A DNA stretch of 64,000 nt, taken from positions 744,001 to 808,000 of the forward strand of contig NZ_CP080531.1 in NCBI RefSeq assembly GCF_024746835.1. The letters are read 5' to 3'. The notes beneath the pieces were generated by a model. The model was given only the letters and a program-made list of their open reading frames with translations, did no database searches and was not told the origin of the DNA. This DNA is from Mesorhizobium sp. AR02 (lineage in GTDB: Bacteria > Pseudomonadota > Alphaproteobacteria > Rhizobiales > Rhizobiaceae). Below are positions 58,962 to 64,000 of the stretch, in pieces. The position numbers and the translations under genes are program-made. Each line of letters starts with the position of its first letter. Positions within the stretch are counted from its first letter, which is position 1.

Positions 58962-61031
58962 CTATTCCGCCGCCAGCGCCGTCACTTCCCGCCGGAACGG
59001 CAGCGCATCACCGATATCGTCTTCGTCCAGTTCGCGGGCGAAGCGGTGGCCGGCATAGGTTGCCCAGGCGATAGGACCCGGCGCCTCGGCATCGCCTATG
59101 ACCTTGATCGAGCGAATGCCGTTGTCGGCCCATTCGTCGCGCCGCGCTTTCAGGTCGCGCCAGACCTCGTCGTCCTGCTGGCGCGACGTCACCAGCACCA
59201 CGGCGTCGGCGGCGATGTCGCGTTCGGCGCCAGTGTAGGCGCAGGCGGTGGCAACGCCTCCCGGCACGACGCGCGTCACGGTCCGGTTGAGCACGATCTC
59301 GACGCCAAGCTCGGCCAGACGGCGGTGGATGGCGCCCTGCTCCAGCGTGTTGCGGGTCCAGTCCGACACATAGGCGGACGGCGTCACCAGCGTCACCCTA
59401 GCGCCGTTGCGCGCCATCAGCTCGGCCAGGACGCCGCCCATATAGTAGTGGTCGTCGTCGAACAGCACGACGTTGCCGGCAGGCACATTGCCGCCCATCA
59501 GGTCGTCCGGCGTGTAGACCGGCATGGCCGGGTCGACCGGCATCGGCACGACATGGGCGCGCGCCACGCCGTCGCGGCGCCATGTCGAGCCGGTGGCAAG
59601 CGCGATGTTCTGAAAACCGAAGGCCAGGATGTCTTCGGCCGACAAACGGCTTTCGAAATAGACATCGACATTGGACATCTGGCTGAGCTGGTACTGGCGA
59701 TAATCGCGCACGCGGCCCCAGGCCGACAGTCCAGGCAAGCGACACTCGCGCGCGACGCGGCCACCGAGTTCGGTGCCGGCTTCGGCAATGGCCACCTGAT
59801 AGCCGCGTAGGCCGAGCGCGCGGGCGGCCTCCAGTCCGGCGGGGCCGGCGCCGACGATCAGTACGCTGTCGCTGTCGCCCTTGGCCTGCATGCGCTCGGG
59901 ATGCCAATCCTTGCGCCATTCTTCCATGAAGGTCGGGTTCTGCGTGCAGCGCGAGATCGACATGGTCATGTCGCCGGTGATGCAGATGTTGCAGCCAATG
60001 CACTCGCGGATGTCCTCGATCCGCCCCTCCTCCACTTTCTTCGGCAGGAAGGGATCGGCGATCGACGGGCGGGCGCAGCCGATGAAATCAAGCGTGCCGG
60101 ACTTGATCATCCTGACCATGACGTCCGGCGAGGTGAAGCGGCCGACACCGACGACAGGCTTCGACGTCAGCGTCTTGATGCCGGAGACCAGGCTCTCTTG
60201 CGCGCCCTCCTCCTTGAAGCGCGACGGCCCCGAACAATCCTCCCAGGCACCATGCGCCAGGTCCCAGAGGTCGGGCAGCTCGGCATGCATCTCGATCATG
60301 TCGCGCACCTCGGAGTTGGCGAAGCCAAGCTCGCCGATCATCTCGTCCAGCGACAGCCGCAGTGTCAGGCCGCAGGTGTCGCCGATGGCATCCCTGCCTT
60401 CCTCGATCAGTTCACGCATCAGCCGCGAGCGGTTTTCCAGCGAGCCGCCATATTCGTCGCTGCGCTGGTTGGTGGCGGTGGACAGGAAGTGCTGGATGAT
60501 GCCGAAGCCATGCGCGCCGTAGAGACACACCAGGTCGAAGCCCGCCAGCTTGGCGCGTTTGAAGGCATTGCGGTGCCAGCGCCTGAGGTCGCGTATATCC
60601 TGCTTGTCCATGGCGCGGGCCTGAACCGGATCGTTGGTGAAAGTGCGGATGGGCAAGGCCGACGGTCCGCGTGGCACCTCCTTGGTGTAGAGGTTCGGGC
60701 CATTGATGCCGGAATAGGCCAGCTGGATGCCGGCCAGCGCGCCATGCTGGTGCATGGCCTTGGCCATTTTGGCCAGCGCCGGGATATCGGCGTCGTCCCA
60801 CAGCCGGAGTTCGATGAAGGGCGTGATCTCCGAAGTGTGGTGCATCTCGGTCTGCTCGGTGAAGATGACACCCCAGCCGCCTTCCGACTTGATGCGCCGC
60901 ATCTCGGCCGCGGCGGAGGGATCGCGATAGCCGCCGCCATTGCAGTGCGGCACCTGGTAGAAGCGGTTCTTGGCGGTCACCGGACCGATCTTCACAGGCT
61001 CGAACAGAATGTCGTAGCGTGGATCACGCAT
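58962..61031 (-). CDS. Trimethylamine/dimethylamine dehydrogenase-like FMN, 4Fe-4S flavoprotein
   Basis: A 689-residue protein of the TMADH, histamine dehydrogenase and 2,4-dienoyl-CoA reductase group. The FMN TIM barrel spans residues 1-340, with the active-site Tyr171 and His174 of TMADH (CLYGAHG). A 4Fe-4S cluster is bound by Cys344, 347, 350 and 362. A Rossmann domain follows (VLIVGAGPAGLEAARALGL near 390). Members demethylate methylated amines or N-methyl amino acids and release formaldehyde, matching the fghA gene downstream. I chose ATG at 61031 with GGAAGGAAG upstream. Confidence 0.8.
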   Translation of the reverse strand: MRDPRYDILFEPVKIGPVTAKNRFYQVPHCNGGGYRDPSAAAEMRRIKSEGGWGVIFTEQTEMHHTSEITPFIELRLWDDADIPALAKMAKAMHQHGALAGIQLAYSGINGPNLYTKEVPRGPSALPIRTFTNDPVQARAMDKQDIRDLRRWHRNAFKRAKLAGFDLVCLYGAHGFGIIQHFLSTATNQRSDEYGGSLENRSRLMRELIEEGRDAIGDTCGLTLRLSLDEMIGELGFANSEVRDMIEMHAELPDLWDLAHGAWEDCSGPSRFKEEGAQESLVSGIKTLTSKPVVGVGRFTSPDVMVRMIKSGTLDFIGCARPSIADPFLPKKVEEGRIEDIRECIGCNICITGDMTMSISRCTQNPTFMEEWRKDWHPERMQAKGDSDSVLIVGAGPAGLEAARALGLRGYQVAIAEAGTELGGRVARECRLPGLSAWGRVRDYRQYQLSQMSNVDVYFESRLSAEDILAFGFQNIALATGSTWRRDGVARAHVVPMPVDPAMPVYTPDDLMGGNVPAGNVVLFDDDHYYMGGVLAELMARNGARVTLVTPSAYVSDWTRNTLEQGAIHRRLAELGVEIVLNRTVTRVVPGGVATACAYTGAERDIAADAVVLVTSRQQDDEVWRDLKARRDEWADNGIRSIKVIGDAEAPGPIAWATYAGHRFARELDEDDIGDALPFRREVTALAAE

Positions 61032-61153
61032 GGTGCTTCCTTCCTGCCAGCGTCGCATCGCGGCATGCGCGGTGATGGTTTGGCGCAAGCCGGTCCGCCC
61101 GGTGGGTAGATGCCGTGAGCCTACTCATAAGTTGCGGCGCGTGCCGGAAAACT

Positions 61154-61190
61154 ACAGATTTCTTCTGTGCCGATTAGGACGCGCCTAATC
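61154..61190. promoter_or_regulatory. Tandem palindromes in the TMADH/argE divergent region
   Basis: ACAGA-TTTCT-TCTGT (61154-61168) and GATTAGG-ACGCG-CCTAATC (61172-61190) are two perfect inverted repeats close together, with a further GGATTAG at 61205-61211. They lie between the divergent TMADH-like and ArgE-like genes. They are operator candidates for an unknown regulator. The remaining 61032-61303 sequence shows no gene. Confidence 0.4.
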
Positions 61191-61303
61191 AGCCCTCGCC
61201 GCCTGGATTAGCATCCGGCAAATCCCGGCTGAGCCAAATGCGACTTCAAGGCTATGGCCACGCGATGCTAGATAGCGCACACGGCCAACGAGACGTGAGA
61301 CGC

Positions 61304-62470
61304 ATGGACAGCATCCAGATCCTTGAAAAGCTGATCGCCTTTCCGACGGTCAGCCGCGACTCGAACCTCGACCTCGTCGGCTACGTGACGGAGTTGCTGG
61401 CGGCACAGGGCATTGCTTGCCAGATTATCCGCAGCCCGGATGGCCACAAGGCGAACCTGTTCGCCACCATCGGGCCGGCCGACGCTCCTGGTGTCATGCT
61501 GTCCGGCCATACCGATGTCGTCCCCATCGACGGCCAGGACTGGACGCTGCCGCCTTTCGAGATGACCGCGCGCGACGGCAAGCTGTATGGCCGTGGTGCT
61601 GCCGACATGAAAGGTTTCGTGGCCTGCGCGCTTGCCGCGTGTCTCAAGGCCGCGAAAATGGGCCTGCAAACGCCGTTGCATCTGGCGCTTTCGTATGACG
61701 AGGAGGTCGGCTGCATCGGCGTGCACAGCCTGATCGACATGCTGCGGTCCGCGCCGCACCGGCCATTGCTGTGCATCGTCGGCGAGCCGACCAACATGCA
61801 GGTTGCGACCGGCCACAAGGGCAAGCTTGCGGCGCGCGCCATCTGCAATGGACGCGAAGGCCATTCGGCGCTCGCCCCCCTGGCGCTCAATGCCATTCAT
61901 CTCGGGTGCGACTTCGTCTCCGCACTGCGCCGAGAACAGGACCGGCTGGCGCGCGATGGCGCGCGAGACGGCGACTACGACATTCCCTACACGACCGTGC
62001 ACGTCGGCAAGATGAATGCCGGCGTGGCGCTCAACATCGTGCCGAACCTCTGCCAGCTCGACTTCGAGATCCGCAATGTCGCGGCCGACAATCCCGACCA
62101 AATCCTCGATGGCCTACGCGCGGAGGCCGCGCGTATTGCCGCGGCCGCGTCAACGATCGCGCCGGAGGCGGCCATCGACATCGATATCACCAACGCCTAT
62201 CCGGGCCTGGACACGCCGGCGAATTCGCAGGCCGTCGCCTTCGTCAAGTCATTGACCGGGGCCAACGATACCATCAAGGTTGCCTTCGGCACCGAAGGCG
62301 GATTGTTCAGCCGCGACCTCGGCACGCCGACCATCGTGTGCGGGCCGGGGTCGATGGCGCAAGGGCACAGGCCGGACGAATTCGTCAACGTCGAACAGAT
62401 GCGCCGCTGCGACGACATGCTGGACAATCTGCTGCAACGGCTTGCCGATCACCAACTGCAGGTCGCCTGA
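61304..62470 (+). CDS. M20 peptidase, acetylornithine deacetylase (ArgE)-like
   Basis: A 388-residue dizinc amidohydrolase of the M20 family. Metal and catalytic segments are SGHTDVVPIDGQDW near residue 66, RGAADMKGF, the glutamate pair in LSYDEEVGCIG and the C-terminal histidine in GSMAQGHRPDEFV. A dimerization domain with GHKGKLAARA lies in the middle. It removes an acyl group from an N-acyl amino acid. The start is ATG at 61304; the frame runs to 61238. No arginine genes lie near it, so it may serve catabolism of an N-acylated substrate. Confidence 0.75.
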   Translation: MDSIQILEKLIAFPTVSRDSNLDLVGYVTELLAAQGIACQIIRSPDGHKANLFATIGPADAPGVMLSGHTDVVPIDGQDWTLPPFEMTARDGKLYGRGAADMKGFVACALAACLKAAKMGLQTPLHLALSYDEEVGCIGVHSLIDMLRSAPHRPLLCIVGEPTNMQVATGHKGKLAARAICNGREGHSALAPLALNAIHLGCDFVSALRREQDRLARDGARDGDYDIPYTTVHVGKMNAGVALNIVPNLCQLDFEIRNVAADNPDQILDGLRAEAARIAAAASTIAPEAAIDIDITNAYPGLDTPANSQAVAFVKSLTGANDTIKVAFGTEGGLFSRDLGTPTIVCGPGSMAQGHRPDEFVNVEQMRRCDDMLDNLLQRLADHQLQVA

Positions 62471-62482
62471 CAGAGGTCGCCG

Positions 62483-63418
62483 CTATTCTACGACCCGCCC
62501 GCTGCCGAACACGCCCTGCTCGACGACAAAACGGCGGCAATGATCGATGAATGCCTGCACCGTCTGGGTGCGGTGCTCGGCATTGGGCAAGGCGACCCCC
62601 ATAGTCAAAGGCCGCAAATCCCCCGCCAGGGGCACGAAGACCAGCGGCTTGCCGTCCGGCGCCAGCGTGTTGAGCGGCCGCATGTTGGCGATGCCGTAGC
62701 CGAAGCCGTTGGCAACCATCGACCGCATCACCGCGATGTCGCCGGTGCGCTCGGCAATGTTCGGCCTGATGCCCCGCATCTGGAAGGCCGAGAGAAAATA
62801 TTCGCGGCTGTATGGCAGGTCGAGCAGCACCATCGGCTCGTCGACCAGTTCTTCCGTCGTGATCGAAGCCTTGCCGGCGAAGCGGTGCCCTTGCGGCAGC
62901 ATGACATAGGCCGGCACCAGCATCAGCGGTTCGAACGTCGTGTCCTGCGACAGTTCGAGATCGTAGGTCAGCGCCGCGTCGATTTCGCCTCGCTGCAACA
63001 TTTCGAGCAACTGGCCCTGGTTGCGCTCGAACTGCCGGAACCGCACCTCGGGATAGGCGCGCTCGAACTTCATGCGCAGCGTCGGCATGACGATCTGCGC
63101 GAAGGTCAGCAGGCATCCGACCGCCAGCGGCCCACGCACCTTCTCGGCGATGTCGCCGGCAATATCGTGCAGAGCGTCGGCGTCGGCCAGCAGCCTGGCG
63201 GCCTCCTTCAGGAAAACGCGCCCGCCAGCCGTGAGCGACAGGCCATGCGAATGCTTGCGCACAAAAAGCTGGACGCCGAATTCGGCCTCCAGCTGCGCGA
63301 TCGACGCCGAGATCGAGGGCGGCGAAACATTGACCTGTTCGGCCGCCTTGGTAATGGAGCCGGCTTCGCCGACGGCGACGAAATACTCCAGTTGTCTCAG
63401 CGTGAAGCGTAACGGCAT
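62483..63418 (-). CDS. LysR-family transcriptional regulator
   Basis: A 311-residue regulator. The N-terminal helix-turn-helix lies at residues 5-65 (LRQLEYFVAVGEAGSITKAAE, then PSISASIAQLEAEFG) and is followed by a periplasmic-binding-like effector domain (residues about 90-300). It lies 50 bases downstream of the ALDH gene on the same strand and converges on the ArgE-like gene with a 12-base gap. It might control either of them; LysR proteins usually act on neighbouring genes. Confidence 0.85.
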   Translation of the reverse strand: MPLRFTLRQLEYFVAVGEAGSITKAAEQVNVSPPSISASIAQLEAEFGVQLFVRKHSHGLSLTAGGRVFLKEAARLLADADALHDIAGDIAEKVRGPLAVGCLLTFAQIVMPTLRMKFERAYPEVRFRQFERNQGQLLEMLQRGEIDAALTYDLELSQDTTFEPLMLVPAYVMLPQGHRFAGKASITTEELVDEPMVLLDLPYSREYFLSAFQMRGIRPNIAERTGDIAVMRSMVANGFGYGIANMRPLNTLAPDGKPLVFVPLAGDLRPLTMGVALPNAEHRTQTVQAFIDHCRRFVVEQGVFGSGRVVE

Positions 63419-63468
63419 GGGCTTCTATGTTGCCGGTTTGGGCGCTGCGATCAAGCGATCGCTTTGCC

Positions 63469-64000
63469 TCAGTACTTGATCCATGTCGTTTTCAGCGCGG
63501 TGTACTTGTCCAGCGCATGCAGCGACAGGTCGCGGCCGAAGCCGGATTGCTTGATGCCGCCGAACGGCGTCATCGGGCTCAGCGCATCGACCGTGTTGAC
63601 GGAAACCGTGCCAGCGCGGAGCCGGCCCGCAACGCGGTGCGCGCGCGAAAGACTGTCGGTCCACAGCGATGCGGCCAGCCCGTACGGGCTGTCATTGGCG
63701 ATGCGGATAGCCTCCTCTTCACCGTCGAAGGCTATGACCGAGAGCACCGGCCCGAATATCTCATCCCTTGCAATCGGGTCGTCATGGGCAACGTTGTCGA
63801 AGATGGTGGGCTGTATGAAGCTGCCGCGACCATTGATCGTGACCCGATCGCCGCCGGCAACCAGGCGCGCGGTCTTCTTGCCGGCCTCGACGAAGCGCAT
63901 GACGTTGGCCGCGTGGCGAGCATCGACCATAGCGCCCATTTTCGAGGCCGGGTCGAGCGGATCGCCTGGCTGGGTGGCCGCCGCGCGCCCAGCCAGTTTC
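63469..64000 (-). CDS. Aldehyde dehydrogenase, C-terminal part (cut by right window edge)
   Basis: Only the last 176 residues or so are in the window. They read as an ALDH C-terminus: GDPLDPASKMGAMVD, FIQPTIFDNV, DEIFGPVLSVIAFDGEEEA, ANDSPYGLAASLWT, TVSVNTVD, then PFGGIKQSGFGRDLSLHALD and a final TTWIKY. This ending resembles gamma-glutamyl-gamma-aminobutyraldehyde dehydrogenases of the PuuC type. The catalytic cysteine lies outside the window. The frame is open to base 64000. Confidence 0.85.
   Translation of the reverse strand, partial: KLAGRAAATQPGDPLDPASKMGAMVDARHAANVMRFVEAGKKTARLVAGGDRVTINGRGSFIQPTIFDNVAHDDPIARDEIFGPVLSVIAFDGEEEAIRIANDSPYGLAASLWTDSLSRAHRVAGRLRAGTVSVNTVDALSPMTPFGGIKQSGFGRDLSLHALDKYTALKTTWIKY

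Overview
The window looks like a chromosome or large-replicon segment from a soil or plant-associated alphaproteobacterium of the Rhizobiales, most like Mesorhizobium. The grounds are high GC, dense catabolic operons with ABC importers, an ehu/eut ectoine locus of the rhizobial type, an HWE-type sensor kinase, and short palindromic intergenic mosaic repeats. I see no rRNA, tRNA, CRISPR array, transposase or phage gene. All family calls come from reading motifs and gene order, not from database searches.

Layout. (1) 0.1-9.5 kb: ectoine/5-hydroxyectoine use. ehuA-ehuB-ehuC-ehuD-eutA run leftward, and eutBCDE would lie beyond the left edge. The MocR-type regulator (enuR/eutR) and the AsnC regulator-ssd-aminotransferase set lie to the right. 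(2) 9.5-12.3 kb: a quinone-oxidoreductase-like protein and a HAL/PAL-fold protein that lacks the MIO-forming Ala-Ser-Gly. (3) 12.3-26.2 kb: a long leftward operon, apparently for a hydroxylated amino acid. It holds an FCD-GntR regulator, a hydroxyproline-epimerase-like protein, a polar amino-acid ABC importer, ALDH, GMC oxidoreductase, HpcH/HpaI aldolase, a DadA-like flavoprotein and a D-2-hydroxyacid dehydrogenase. A second ALDH and a second flavoprotein lie beside it. (4) 26.6-30.3 kb: a heterodimeric ABC exporter. (5) 30.3-34.3 kb: small proteins, an alpha/beta hydrolase and a two-component pair whose LOV-like domain lacks the photoactive cysteine. (6) 34.4-45.5 kb: a leftward set of SDR, HisD-like dehydrogenase, Zn-alcohol dehydrogenase, GntR/HutC regulator, APH-fold kinase and a taurine/nitrate-type ABC importer. 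A HisC-like aminotransferase and a frameshifted flavoprotein gene diverge from it. (7) 45.5-58 kb: SDR, sugar-type epimerase/dehydrogenase, cysteine hydrolase, MarR regulator, enamidase-like amidohydrolase, two DUF1185 paralogues, a BMP-type nucleoside ABC importer and two nucleoside hydrolases. (8) 58-64 kb: S-formylglutathione hydrolase beside a trimethylamine-dehydrogenase-like flavoprotein, then an ArgE-like deacylase, a LysR regulator and an ALDH cut by the right edge.

The two most interesting units are (6) and (7). Unit (6) has a GntR regulator, and three promoter regions in the unit share a TGTATRTRCWTGTA-like motif. Unit (7) has a MarR regulator, and four promoter regions share a TTGTATGASYATCAAYGA-like motif. 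In each case the shared motif ties scattered genes into one probable regulon. I infer that unit (7) imports and breaks down a nucleoside-like N-glycoside whose released base is opened by the amidohydrolase and cysteine hydrolase. Unit (6) resembles the HpsOPN set for dihydroxypropanesulfonate, but it also carries a kinase and a HisC-like aminotransferase that this pathway does not explain.
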